Shown: positions 1 to 50,760 of the stretch, one piece after another
Position numbering within the stretch: the stretch's first letter is position 1
Layout: the number at the start of each line of letters is the position of its first letter
DNA from: Corbicula japonica
Lineage: Eukaryota; Mollusca; Bivalvia; Venerida; Cyrenidae
Assembly (NCBI GenBank): GCA_038501625.1
Contig: JAZAYU010000054.1
Coordinates: forward strand, 992,001 to 1,056,000
DNA: 64,000 nucleotides
Direction of reading: 5' to 3'
Notes under the pieces: model-generated
Seen by the model: only the letters and a program-made list of their open reading frames with translations
Databases searched by the model: none
Told to the model about the DNA's origin: nothing
Position numbers and translations under genes: made by a program

Positions 1-408
1 ACGCATTCTATCCTCTGCTTTCTTTTAAAACGTATGATTGGGTTGTGTTTCTGCGCGTGACTTTTCATTGTATGCATATTTTACATTTTTATAAGCAAGA
101 CAACAAACGGCTGCCAGTGATTGTGCAATTCAACAGAACCGTGTGTTCAAATGTGCTTTTTTCTACATTGGCATTAGAAAATTCAAATTCTAAATTCGAG
201 TTCTAATCGTGATTAATGAATGATTTGTGGAGTCTATTTTTTAATTTACACCGTTAAATTTTCGATCATACATAATCTTATAAATCTAAAAGCTAAATCT
301 TGTATATATTTGATATACCCCGGTTGCTTATAGGATATCCGTTGTATCCGCGGAGTAATATACATGTAAGAAGTGCGAAATTATTAAACAACTTTATTAG
401 TAGTCTAC

Positions 409-38057
<37,649 letters not shown>

Positions 38058-38714
38058 CTGAAAAACAAACAGTTTTCTTCATTTATTACAAAATAGGTTA
38101 TATGCATTCCCAAGAAATTAAAATATATTGCGGCAACACATGCTTACTTCATACACAGATTGGTGGGGATATGTCAAAACCAGCCTCAAGCTATTGTCCT
38201 TACGAAACAACGTATGTAGAACAAATATAAAGGACCCGTCAACATTCATTAATACACGGTTTGGGACCGTACTCCAGATATAAAAGCGTTGTATGTCGTA
38301 ACACCACTGGGAAAAGTAACCAGAGGTTAGACTACTCAGCTCATAGGACACTTATCAGACCTATTTTGATTTTGTGTTTCCCGTAATTAAGACAAGTTAT
38401 TATAAATGTACAAGAACCAACAAAAAGTTCAAGAAATGATGTTCGATTTGTAAAAATGCACCGTTGCTCACAGGAAAAATTGTTACCTAAGAACAAAAAA
38501 TCTAGTTTCTTTGTAAGTCTCTTCCCAAAATGAACATTCCGAATCGGCAGTTTTCTTAACTTTTCCCCATGTACTCGCATGCAAAGTTTTAGCAAGATAA
38601 ACAGACAATTGAGTATGAATTCTACAGCGACAAAAATGCACGCGCCCAGTTAAATGGGTATAGTATTTTAGTGTTCTGGATATACCGAGAACGTTGAAAG
38701 TACTGTACTTAGTA

Positions 38715-39099
38715 TTATTCTACATCTAATAAATTCATCCAATTAGCGTCCTTTAATTGTACCACGTGACCGTCCAATATTTTCCCGTATTGGATCCAAA
38801 AATGTCCGTATTTTTTTCATATTGGATGATTAAGTGCAAATGCACTTTACCATTGTTTTACAACGGTAAAAGCCGTTGACCGTAAAAATGATCCGAATGA
38901 AAAAAACACGTGGTCGTGTAGGCGCTTGTCTTTAAATACACACTGAGACGAGTAAAGCGTCTGGTGACAGTGACTCATTGTTGTCGTCTGGTTCAATCAG
39001 ACAATGTCATCATGTTATTGGACCGTACAATATGGCATATATATGGAATAGTCTTTAAACGCTTGTAAAGTCATGCTTCATTTATTAGATGTAGAATAA
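38715..39099. mobile_element. TIR element upstream of the TRANK1-like gene
   Basis: TTATTCTACATCTAATAAAT at the left end is matched by its complement ending at 39099. No coding capacity inside. Abuts the palindrome at 39103. Confidence 0.78.
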
Positions 39100-39102
39100 A
39101 AA

Positions 39103-39263
39103 GGTTATTAGACGTTTTACTGTACAATACGGGATATATTTGGACTCGTACACAGCTTGAAAAGTCATATTGGACTCGCCTAACGGCTCGTCCAATATGA
39201 CTTTTCAAGCTGTGTACTCGTCCAAATATATTCCCGTATTGTACAGTAAATCGTCTAATAACC
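39103..39263. repeat. Large palindrome, arms about 75 bp
   Basis: GGTTATTAGACG...TACTGTACAATACGG is repeated as its complement, with centre CGCCTAACGGCTCG. A few mismatches only. Confidence 0.92.
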
Positions 39264-40619
39264 TATAATTATAATGCACATGATTTTAGTACGTGATGAT
39301 ATTATCATTTTACAAAGTAAGAACAAAAGTAGATGTGTACAATTATTTCGGTTTGCTCTGACAGTTGAATTTAATAGTTTTTCTCACACTTGATTTTACA
39401 AAAACTTATTTTAACTTGAATACAAAATATTCTACTTTTTAATTTAAAATGTGTCGAACCTGCTATAATATTTTTTAACCAAGCACTGACTAATTTCATA
39501 TATTTTGATTTCCCTTTTTAGACAGACCAAGCCATCTAACCACCATGCGGAAGATATGCTTTTTCTACATCCAAAGAAAAGGTTTACCATACAATAGCCG
39601 AATTCAGTGCTTGTCGATATATGCAGTGTGCAAACATGGATTTGACTCACTCTACAACCGTATTTTGTTAAGGTTTGTACGGTTAACAATATACGACTCC
39701 GTTTTGTATTTAACCAATTTGTCTGTAATTGCAATTAACATACAATGTCGATCTTGTGATAGGTACATCAACCGTACAACATCACTATAACAGATGAAAC
39801 ATGGAACTGTATCAACGCACACGAGCTGAATGGTACCCTAGTTGAACGATTGAGAAGTGTTATCTACAAAACGAATGTACCTCGAACAAATGTATTAACA
39901 GACTTCACCATTTCTGTTATATTTCGATAAGTTTTTAAAGAAATAACGTTAAGCATCTGTGGTTATTTCAATGCAAGTAATGAATATGTCATTTGATCTA
40001 GTTTTGTGCTTACTAAAGGCTGTTACTTTTTGAAATTTGTTAATTTAATAAAAATAACGAGTATTTCGTTGACTTTTGCAAACAGACATATACAAATAGA
40101 AAAATAGAATTCATTTAAATATATAAATTCAAATAATTAGTCTGTTTGTTTAGTAAATGCTTTTTATAAACCTAAGCGATGTATAATTGCAATCAGTGAT
40201 CGCGATGGTTAGTTCGAAACAATATGGTAACTGTCCGAAATGAATCATCATTGAAAACGGTACTTCTATATATGTCACTAGTACGTATATCTAAAGTAAT
40301 GGAAAAGCTATTTACTGCCCACAATGTATACTATTATTTGTGATTGCAGATGTGCATGTTACATGTAATACTGTACGTATTGCATTCGTTATCTATACTC
40401 ACATTTCTGTTGTTATTCCTATTTACATGTTAAGATATATATCACTACTCAAAACTTTTGTAGTCCGGATGTTTTCCCGCTAAGATAATTTTATGATCAT
40501 GTTTCAGGACGATAATTCAACACGGATGTTAAATTCATCGCCTTTAACAAATAAACAACACACACTACTTAATGTATCATAAACTGTTTGAAAATGTTAA
40601 CCTAAACAATAAAAACAAG

Positions 40620-42177
40620 AGCTATCACTGAAGGTGATTAATACCCCCGCAATACAGCTTTGTCAGAGTATACAGAAATAATGTTCGCATCTTTTTAAAA
40701 TGCGACACAAATTGTGCATGTTTGTCATCTATATATAAAAATCTATGTATTCGGTGAACAGGAAGTTAGGTGAGCAAGGAGCATTAAATCGCTTTACACC
40801 ATATGGGAATATATGATAAAGCATTAAGCAAAATATCAGGCTGCTGCATGTTTCAGTTGCTAAGAAAACTACAACAGAAATTGTGCATGTCAACTATGTG
40901 CACAAATCTAAGTATTCTGTAAACAGGAAGTAGATGAGCAAGGAGCATAAAATCGCTTTACACCATATGGAACTATAGGATAAAGCATTATGCAGAATAT
41001 CAGGCTGCTGCATGTTATAGTTGCTTAGAAAACTGCGACGGAAATTGTGCAAGTATGTCAACTATGTGCACAAATGTAAGTATTCGGCAAACAGGAAGTA
41101 GATGAGCAAGGAGCATAAAATCGCTTTACACCATATGGGACTATAGGATAAAGCATTTTGCAAAATATCAGGCTGCTGCATGTTATAGTTACTTAGAAAA
41201 CTGCGACGGAAATTGTGAATGTATGTCAACTATGTGCACAAATCTAAGTATTGGGTAAACAGGAAGTAGATGAGCAAGGAGCATAAAATCGTTTTACACC
41301 ATATGGGACTATAGGATAAAGCATTATGCAAAATATCAGGCTGCTGCATGTTATAGTTACTTAGAAAACTGCGACGGAAATTGTGCATGTATGTCAACTA
41401 TGTGCACAAATCTAAGTATTCGGTAAATAGGAAGTAGATGAGCAAGGAGCATAAAATCGCTTTACACCATATGGGACTATAGGATAAAGCATTATGCAAA
41501 ATATCAGGCTGCTGCATGTTATAGTTGCTAAGAAAACTGCGACGGAAATTATGCATGTATGTCAACTATGTGTAAAAATCTAAGTATTTGGTGAACAGGA
41601 AGTAGGTGAGCAAGGAGCATAAAATCGCTTTACACCATATGGGACTATAGGATAAAGCATTATGCATAATATCAGGCTGCTGAATGTTATAGTCGCTTAG
41701 AAAACTGTGACGGAAAATTAACATGCCTTTTGGTTGATGTAATGCACCTTTATAGTAACAAACCCTAAAATATTCGGCAAACAGGAAGTAGATGAGCAAG
41801 GAGCATGAAATTGCTTTACACCATATGGGACTATAGGATAAAGCAATATGCATAATATCAGGCTGCTGCATGTTATAGTTGCTTAGAAAAATGCGACGGA
41901 AAATTAACATGCCTTTTGGTCGATGTAATGCACCTTTTTAGTAACAAAATCTAAAAGTATGCGGCAAACAGGAAGTAGATGAGCAAGGAGCATGAAATTG
42001 CTTTACACCATATGGGACTATATGATAAAGCAATATGCAAAATATCAGGCTGCTTCATGTTATAGTTGCTGAGAAAACCGCGACGGAAATTTTGTTACGG
42101 ACGGACGGACGCACGGACGGACGGACGGACAAGGGTAAAACAGTATAACCCCCTCTTCTTCGAAGCGGGGGTATAAT
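40620..42177. mobile_element. Tandem-repeat element, Helitron-like (HINE/pearl-type)
   Basis: Starts near AATACCCCCGC and ends at GCGGGGGTATAATTA, which are inverted relative to each other. Inside are eight copies of a unit marked by (C/T)AGGAAGT at 40759, 40924, 41092, 41260, 41429, 41596, 41782 and 41969 (steps of 165-169, the last two 186-187). Then comes an (ACGG)n stretch at about 42095-42130 and a terminal hairpin CCCCC-T-CTTC / GAAG-C-GGGGG. This architecture (core tandem repeats, microsatellite, 3' hairpin) is known for bivalve pearl elements and Helentron-derived short elements; the class is inferred. Confidence 0.75.
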
Positions 42178-42428
42178 TACAAACTACAAAATTGGCTCTT
42201 TTCAAATTTTAAATAGTATATAACTCAAAAGTTATCAACTTTGAGCTGTCCAATTTATTATTGTTAGTTATAAATAACGATATCTTTATATTTAAATTTA
42301 TATTTATTTAGTTTCAGTTCAAAGTTTGACATTATCTTGAAATGTTTACCTTTGGCGTTTCAAGAAGCTTTTTAATTTGCTATTCAAAATTAGAGCACAA
42401 CATCTATTCTATACGGCGCAAATCTAGC

Positions 42429-43217
42429 TTAAGGTAAGACCTGTGTAATGAATACCTATATCCAGAAGAGTATCCAAGGGAGGTAACTATAGTAGTAAAT
42501 TAGTTTAGATTTCTCTCATGCAAGAGGACCAGGGTTCAAATCCCACTGGAAGCTAATTTTTTTGGAAGCCTAGAGCTTAAATAATTGGCATATTTCTTTT
42601 TTTCCTGTGTAATTCTGTCATTGAATATAAAATTCTCATGATTTAAACTAAAATAAGCAAAATAATCAAGATTAAAAGGGGTTTTCGCTATCAGAATAGT
42701 GTTTATTCAAGTCATCAATTTGAAAATTTCTAAAACTGGACGGTAAACTTCTCTGAAATTTTGTTTAAATTTTGTTTAAGGTATATAGTTAAAAAATGGT
42801 AAAGTTTGGTATATTGCACCAATCAGGATTTTGCACAATTTTCATTAATTTAGTCTCGTGAAATATAAAAAATGCATTTTTTAATTTATTTGGTCAAAAA
42901 ATGTCATTTTAAGATAAATTCTGTATTTATATATTATATCTTAAATTGGTTTAGTAAAATATAACATATTTTGGATAAACTGTAAAAAAATTAGGGTTGA
43001 ATTTATCAATAACAAAAAATTTTGTCACCGATTAAAGGAATTGAATACTTTCACGTTTTTTCTCACTTTTTTAAATAAAAAAAGCTAAAAATCTCAAAAA
43101 CTACACGGTAAAAATCATTAAAATTTTGCATACAAGTCAGTGGTATGAAGCAGTTGATGAAAATACAATCAGATGTTGGATTCTTAATAGTGCCTATTAC
43201 AAAGGTCTTACCTTAAA
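42429..43217. mobile_element. TIR element, about 790 bp
   Basis: Left TTAAGGTAAGACCTGTGTAAT is complemented at the right by ATTACAAAGGTCTTACCTTAA. A tRNA B-box-like GGTTCAAATCC at 42533-42543 lies inside. Confidence 0.75.
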
Positions 43218-43532
43218 CAATACAGCAATAGATGAGTCTTACATTATGCTAACATGCCGCGAAAACCGACTGGAATTTCTTCACACCGATTGTTTGCTAG
43301 AGCTTTTCATATCGGCTTAAACATTGCCAAACGTTTTAGTCGACATCGATGAGGTGATCGCAAAAAATCATTTGGTTACGGCATTACCTAGTGTCTATCC
43401 ACTTCTATGAAATATTCACACGGCCCATACATAAAATACATATTTTTATAATTATCTACCATCAACTTGTACCTTTTCTCGATCTAACGCTAAAATCTTC
43501 TTTGTTTTGTTTGCGTCGTCTCAAATATTTAC

Positions 43533-43722
43533 TTTGACAGCCATGATGCTTCCGAATGGCTTCGGTCAGTTTACGGAAATCGCCGATCGCAAGTTTTGCA
43601 ACGATTTCTTCGATTGGCTGGTAGTCTAAAACGCCAGCCAATCGGAAAAACAATTGCAAAAAATGACATCGTCGTATTCCGTAAACTGACCGGAGCCATT
43701 CGGAAGCATTATGGCTGTCAAA
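43533..43722. repeat. Palindrome, 190 bp
   Basis: TTTGACAGCCATGATGCTTC ... AGTTTACGGAA and GATTGGCTGG each recur as complements (CCAGCCAATC, TTCCGTAAACT, GGCTGTCAAA). Middle parts have drifted. Confidence 0.88.
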
Positions 43723-43799
43723 TATAAAATAATAAAATTTATAACTACGTAAGTTAGTACTAATGTTACTTATTTCCCACATTTACAGCAAAGTTAGTG

Positions 43800-46465
43800 C
43801 AATGACCATCTACCAGTGTTCTTCACACGAAAAATTGTGAAGGGACAAATTTTAAACTGTAATGATTATGTAACTATCAGGTCTTTGAAAAATTATTCAA
43901 AAGATGGTTTTCTGGAACAACTCCAATTAGCCAATTGGGATAGTATTTTTATGTCCAGTTGTGTAGATACTGCTTGGCAAAATTTTAAAACTATTTTTCA
44001 TCAGGTTTTAAATACTTTAGCCCATATAAAAAAGTAAGGCTGAAACAAAGGACTGAACCATGGCTAAATTCTGATATCTTAGCATTAATAAAAGAAAGAG
44101 ATACTTTTTTGTATAAATTCAAGAAAGAAAATGATAAAAATTTTTATACTCATTATTGTAAGTATAGAAATCTTGTACAAAGGGAGATAAAACAAGCAAA
44201 GGCAGAATATTTAGTAACTAGTATTGAAGAGAACAAAAATAACACAAAATCACTTTGGAAACAACTTAAGAATTTGGGATATAGTAATAAGTCTAAAAGC
44301 AATCCAAATATTGTACTTGATATTGAAAATGAGATATGTTTTGACAACAAAAAGTACAGGAATAGACAACGTTCCTGCTAGGTTTTTAAAAGATGGAGCA
44401 AGTTTTCTTAAAATACCCATAACTTTTATTATCAATAAGTCAATTGTTGAAAATCGAGTACCGGTTGAACTGAAATCTGCCCGAGTCAAAACCCTACATA
44501 AAAAGAACAGTAAAACTGATGTAGGAAACTACAGTCCAGTTAGCATTATATGTATTGTTCTAAAATTCTGGAAAGAGCTGTATATAACCAACATGAAAAT
44601 TATTTGGTAGAAAATCATTTACTATATGAATTTCAATCTGGGTTTAGAACTAGCTTTTCGACAGATTCCTGTCTGGTCTTTCTTACAGATTGCATAAGGG
44701 CACAGACTGTTAAAGGCCTATACACTGGCATGATACTGCTTGATTTGCAAAAAGCTTTTGACACGGTCAATCATAGTATTCTCTGTAGTAAATTAAAGGC
44801 CATGGGAGTTGAATCTGTGGAATGGTTTAGTTCATATTTATCAGGTAGAAAACAACAAGTACATGTTAATGGTACTTTATCTAGCTCAGAAAGTATTACC
44901 TGTGGGGTTCCGCAAGGAAGTATTCTTGGACCTCTTCTGTTTCTATGCTATGTAAATGATATGGCAATTAGCATTAGTACAGAATGCAAATTATTGTTGT
45001 ATGCAGATGACAGTGCCATTATTTTTTCTCACAAATGTCTGGAGGAAATTAGTAGGAAATTGGGATTGGAACTCGAAAATTGTAACAAGTGGCTAATTGA
45101 TAATACATTATCATTGCATCTAGGTAAGACTGAATGTATTCTTTTTGGTAGTAAAAGTAAATTGAGAAAGGTTAAAGATTTCTCTGTCTCGTGTGGTAAT
45201 AATATTATTAAAGCTCAACTGTCTGTTAAATATCTTGGTCATGTTTTAGACAATACTTTATCAGGTATGACATGTGTTAATGATGTTATTAAGAAGGTGA
45301 ATGCTAGACTAAAATTTTTATATAGACAAAACAGTGTGCTTGATTTTGACATGAGGAAAACTTTGTGTGACTCACTGGTTCAATGTTTGTTTGACTATGC
45401 CTGCAGTGCTTGGTACAATGGTTTGAGTAGAACCTTAACACTGAAATTGCAAAGAACTCAAAATAAGGTTGTTAGATTTATTTTGAATATACCATCAAGA
45501 ACATCATTCAGTAACAATGATTTCAAAAGAGTTGGTATGTTAAAAATAGAGGATAGAGTCAGACAACTAAGTCTCAATCATGTACACAAGATTTTCTACG
45601 GGAAAAGTCCTGTTTATCTGAAGGATAATTTTACGAAAAAGTCAGATATTCATGCATATCATACTTGAAAAAGGAACTATAATTTCTATGTCCCTTATGT
45701 AAATTCAGTTGCTGCTAGTACTTTTTACTACAATGGTGTTTTATCATGGAATTTACTTCCTGAAAACTTACAGTCTATTGAAAGACACTCTAAATTCAAA
45801 CAAGAAGTCAAAAAGTACTTCTTGGACCGATATTAATTTTATTTTTATCATCAGGGTTTATTCACACTTGCACTTTTACGCAAGTAATGTAGTTGTGGTA
45901 CTTAAACCAATTCAGTCTAATTATGAGGTAGCTAGATCTTCTGCCTTGAAATTTCACTGACATCACACATCTCAAATAATTGCTGCCGTCTTGACATTGC
46001 CCTTCATTTCATTCATGTATTTTGTTTCTTTTTACGTATGTTAGTCTTGTCTGTCTTTTTCATGGTGTTGTATTTATTATGTCCTGGACCCCATTGGAAA
46101 TAAGTCAATTTGACTTTCATGGGCTATCCATGCATGATATTTCTAGTCATTACAAGTGCACCAATAACAGACTAATTTCTTTTTTAAGAGGAGGCATACC
46201 TGGAACATAGTTGTAGTTAGACTGGCTTGGGAATTCAGTACCATTCTTAGTAGTTTTACAATTGTGTTTTAGTAGTTTTACAATTGTGTTTTTTACTTTT
46301 ACATGTAGCTAATTGTATTTTACATGAGTTAGTTACCATTGATATTGTAATTTATCTTAATAATATGGGGTCAAGTATCTGTCTTAATTCTTGATATGTT
46401 TTATATGTTGTTATATGGTATTGTAATGTCTAATGATTGAATGCAAAATAAATCTATCTATGAAT
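43800..46465 (+). mobile_element. 5'-truncated CR1/Jockey-like LINE with nearly whole RT
   Basis: Reverse transcriptase motifs run in order: LLDLQKAFDTVNHSILCSKL, GVPQGSILGPLLFLCYVND, LLLYADDSAII (catalytic YADD intact), LHLGKTECILFGS, VKYLGHVLD, then the thumb and LVQCLFDYACSAWY. The main frame is 44550-45668, with one TGA at 45666; the C-terminus then continues to about 45835. Damage upstream: a deletion near 44345 and a frameshift near 44555. The endonuclease half is missing. The 3' UTR ends in AATAAATCTATCTATGAA, as in CR1/L2-type elements. Confidence 0.92.
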
Positions 46466-47368
46466 TATTAATACTTCCATATATGCCTACCTACATTGTA
46501 CATTCGTAACCAACAAAAATTGTTCAATGTTTTTACGACTCAAAACGCCTATATATCCGGTGTACGGTCCCATACCGAGAAAGAGGGAGAGAGTAAACAC
46601 CAACACCTATATCAGGGAAACTAAAACTAGATCTTTTGCGATGATTTATTATTTCTGTCAATTTATATTGTTTTCTTTTTAATAAATTTCATGTTCTACG
46701 TTCGGTTTGAGTCTCAACATCTTGCAACAAAACGCCATAGGTTATTGTACATCAAGTGTTTACCTGATAAAGTTATCGGGTTGTTCCGCAATTCCAGAAC
46801 TGTCCGTAAAAGTTACTTTTTGTGTCACTATGTGGTTGGTGTGAGTTAACTGGGTTGAGATTAAGTCATCCTGAAAATAACATACACATGTATAGCTCAT
46901 CACAAACAATGATGCTAGCAACGAGTAAGTTTAGTGTTTTGTTTATCCATATATTACAAATTTTGTCTGTATTCCTGTACATAACTACACTTAAAGGACT
47001 TGTGATTCTTTAAATTTACTTCTTTTATTATTTTTAATATTACAACACTACATTCACATTTTACGAAATTTAACTTACAGCTTTTTAGCAAGATTTGTTA
47101 TATTATACGTTACTAAGATGAAAGAAATTCTTACATGTTAATCTATTAAGCTTTACCTGCCAAAATTAGCGAACACGCAATTCTCCTCTAAAAAGGAAAA
47201 CAAACAAACAAACTTAAACTCAATGTACTTGTGCAAATAGATCTACTTTGATAATCAATACTTAGTTGTTAAAAATAGGATATAACATTTTCGAAAATTG
47301 ATCGATCGCAGTGAATCGTTTTTCAAAAAAAAGGCACCAACAGACAGGGAAACAATCAAACGGTTTGA
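46466..47368. other. AT-rich stretch with nothing recognisable
   Basis: No coding frame, terminal repeats or RNA signature stood out on reading. Confidence 0.5.
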
Positions 47369-47632
47369 AATTGGAGCGCGTCACGGGAAAAGGTACCTTC
47401 GGTCATTTTAGTGATATTTTAGTGTTTTTTCTAATTTAGAAAGAACTTACACTATAAATGAATTTCTTATAACTAATATGTGATTTAAAAAAACAAAACA
47501 TTTTGACAATAAAATGGTATTTCTACCGCGAAATGCTTAATAAAATTTGTCGTATGCTCAAATTTATAAAGTCATTTTAAAGATTGACGTCAACTGTCCG
47601 AATGTACATTTTCCCATGACGCGCCCCAATTA
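47369..47632. mobile_element. MITE with imperfect 27-bp TIRs
   Basis: AATTGGAGCGCGTCACGGGA at the left pairs with TCCCATGACGCGCCCCAATT at the right; 264 bp, non-coding. Confidence 0.78.
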
Positions 47633-48693
47633 TTAATACATTGTAACTTAATTTGTGAATGTTAGGTAATCGCCTTTGTTTTTAACTTGTAGTTTCGATT
47701 TGATCAAAATGAAAAGATTTAAACCGATTACGTATAAGTAAGCAATAACAAAGAGATCTCTGTAGTGACATTTAAAAGTTGTATGCACAATAAAGAAATG
47801 CATTTATAATATATAAGAATATTTTTCTGTTACTAATTACAGTTAATTCACATATTTCCCTATATAAATACATGTACACATCTATTTGTTGTAATGCATT
47901 TTTGTGCTGAGTTTAATGGCAAAGGTTTTCCGTTCGATCCCTGTTGGATCCATGCAAAATATTTATCTTTAAATCTTATTTCATGTCAGTTATAGGCATA
48001 ATGCCATTCTGTCATAGTTGTAGCTTATTTCATGCAAATGCAATTGCATATTAAATTAAAAGTTTGCAACTTTTTTTAACCCCCGTCCCCCACTTCCAAA
48101 AAAGTTCTAACCATTACTCTTAGTTGTAAAAAATAAAACGTGCCGACAGGATTTTCCAGTGACAGGGTGGGTAATCAAACTGCACCGTACTATACCTTTT
48201 GTAAACAAAAGTCCGCCATCTTGGATGAAAATTGGTAAGTTTTTTTACTTTTACTCATTTAATAAATAACTCGAAAAATTGAGATATAGCTATGAACCTG
48301 CTACACATTTTTCCGAAACTTTTGGTACCTAGATGGAATATAAACTCTAAGTGGAACCAGAGTTACCCTGGTCTTCGAAACTGAATTGGCGAGATATAAG
48401 CAAGAATGTTCAGGGTAAAGTGCAGGGAACTTTGTCATTTTGTATGTTTTTCGTCAAGAAAGGTAGTTTTGTCTGTAATATCACCAAAAATTGAACTCCA
48501 TTTTAAATTTCATGTCCCAAGACAATTTTTTGTCAAACAAAACACTATTTCGCAGCAAAATTAGCAAATATCCCTTAAGGTGCAGTTGACTTTTTTCCCC
48601 AACTAAACATAAAACATTGCCGTCGTATTTCACTGACTAATATGACCATATAAACACATGTCTGACACGTAATCAATTAAAGAAAAATAATAT

Positions 48694-48906
48694 ATTATTG
48701 TCCAACAATATTGACCTGGCACTTCATTAATTTTCGTAAAGGTCATTGGATAAACACGGGTATCAGCGAATACACCGACATATTTATCCAATTTACACGT
48801 CAGTGATGTGTGTAGATGCCGGACAACCGATTCGAAGTAGATCGTAACACATAACGAATACGGGGTCAAATGCAAGAGAGCCAGGTCAATATTGCTGGAC
48901 AATATT
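48694..48906. mobile_element. MITE with 27-bp TIRs
   Basis: TTGTCCAACAATATTGACCTGGC on the left (short form CAATATTGACCTGGC) is complemented by GCCAGGTCAATATTG on the right; 213 bp. Confidence 0.82.
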
Positions 48907-49393
48907 ATACTGCAAAGAAATTTCCTTGAATTTGATTGGATAATTTGCCGCTGATGTATATCCGTATTAACGGATCGGCCGTAGATATCAACTGCACGTG
49001 CCTTAATTTCCCCGTCTGGCCTCCCACCTTTTGTTGTCGTCAGCCATTTTGTTTTGAATTCCGTAAAAATGCATAATTTGAAGCCGATCTTGTAAATTAT
49101 AAAGCGGTATGCTTAGGGATTTCTAAAATTGTTACAGAAAATATTTCTGTTATGTTTTTAACGTTGAAAACGATCTGATTATTTTCAAATTTTGTAAATA
49201 AAAATCAAATGGATAGTGCATTCAATTTCTATAGAAGTGACGTCATGCAGGTAAATTAATGACGTGAGACATGTAATTATTAAGGTTCTCAGAGGGGAAT
49301 AATGCCGTTCGGCATTAAATAAGCGAAATAATAGAAAAATCGATGTTTTCCTATTATTTTGTCTGAAAAAGTCTTTGCAGTATAATAAAACAA

Positions 49394-49529
49394 TTATTTG
49401 GTTTCTTGAAAGGGTATGTGAGGATGTATTGCCGGTCTGTGTGTCATATTATCCCTCGCCTGCGGCTTGGGTAATATGACACCCAGATCGGCAATATATC
49501 CTCACATTCCCTGTCGAGAAACCAAATAA
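49394..49529. repeat. Palindromic element, 136 bp
   Basis: TTATTTGGTTTC...GTGAGGATGTATTGCCG...GTGTCATATTA pairs with TAATATGACAC...CGGCAATATATCCTCAC...GAAACCAAATAA. Confidence 0.88.
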
Positions 49530-50249
49530 CTATATAACATTTGGGAGACTCCTCAATATCAAATTCCGGCTTAAAACATGTATTGTTTTGATCCGCTCCT
49601 CTGAACTTTGGCTTGTTCAGTTGTCACCGGTCAACGAAAACAACTCTCGGCTTGCGAATTTTTTATTTAATTCTTTAAGCTGGTAAAAAAATCGTTTGTG
49701 TCAAAATAATAAAGTAATATTGGCAGTGAAACAGCTATTGCTTTAACGGCCGGTGCCTGATTGTAAAAATATTCTTAATTAAACTTAATCATTATACATG
49801 TATATTTAGGAGACCAACACGGATAGTTTCGTATGTTGAAATTACCCGGAAATCGCTCTTTCATCTAGTTGAAAACACATAATTGACAGTATAATAATAC
49901 CATAGATTCAGTAAATATAAATCTACCCTTCAATACAGTTTTACAGCTCATTTCATTTAAACTGAGGACTGCACCTCTGTTTCAGTTTGACGAATTATAG
50001 ATGAACAACTTTATTTCGCGAAACTGATTTTTCTACTCAGTCTGACTCATAACTAACAAGATATTTATGACCTGTAGGCTTTTGTGGCCAGTATGCCTCA
50101 AACTCGTTAAGATCAATGACTGCTGAAATACACAACATCTTATGTGGACAAATTCCATAGATTTCTCTTTTTTTTCACGTTTCCGCTTCAGTGCATCTTT
50201 TCATGAATGTTAAAGGTCTTAAACGTATCAATACTTTAAAAGCACCGTG

Positions 50250-50760
50250 ACTACCACCCGTAATACCGTCCGCGATGAAGACAAACCCGATATTGAGACC
50301 ACTATTTCAGTGTGTTTCTTTACAGTTCTGCAACATTGCCACCCAACATAAAAACCTAAAGACCACATGACCCAGGTGTAATGATCATCGCCCTATACCC
50401 ACGACCGATCCATACCCGTTCCTCTGCATTCATCGCACGAGCAGAACACTGGGATAGTCGAGCGTGGGTATCCGACCATGTTTAACGATAGGAAACGTCA
50501 TTAATGGGGGGACTTCATTTGCCTATTCAGGGCTTGGCCGGTTTTGATTCGATCATTTGATCCGGCATGACGAAAGACGCATTTTCGCCATTTTAGGCCG
50601 TCGCACGCCGCATAATTGCGTTAGGTCATTGCGCTGTCGGCCAAGCCGAAAAGTGATTTCGGCCTTAACCCGCAATGAATGATTAGAAGTGATTTGCCGG
50701 GCCCCGTTGAGTAATCGGCATACGCATAACCTGGTGTAGGAAGTTTGCCCATTGCTGTAA
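50250..50760. other. Relatively GC-rich block of unknown nature
   Basis: Composition stands out against the AT-rich surroundings, with several CpGs and a short inverted pair GCTTGGCCG / CGGCCAAGC. No frame or known motif was recognised. Confidence 0.35.

Noticed and set aside
41566..41910. Minus-strand 114-codon frame
   Set aside because: Lies wholly in the 168-bp tandem repeats and is itself internally repeated; the element is non-coding.
40620..42177. CRISPR-like array
   Set aside because: Units are contiguous 168-bp repeats without unique spacers, in a eukaryotic context.
43126..43320. Plus-strand 64-codon frame MHTSQWYEAVDEN
   Set aside because: Overlaps the right end of the TIR element and has no homology I recognise.
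47915..47950. tRNA-like B box CGTTCGATCC
   Set aside because: No credible A box at the right distance and no cloverleaf; too weak to call a tRNA or a SINE.
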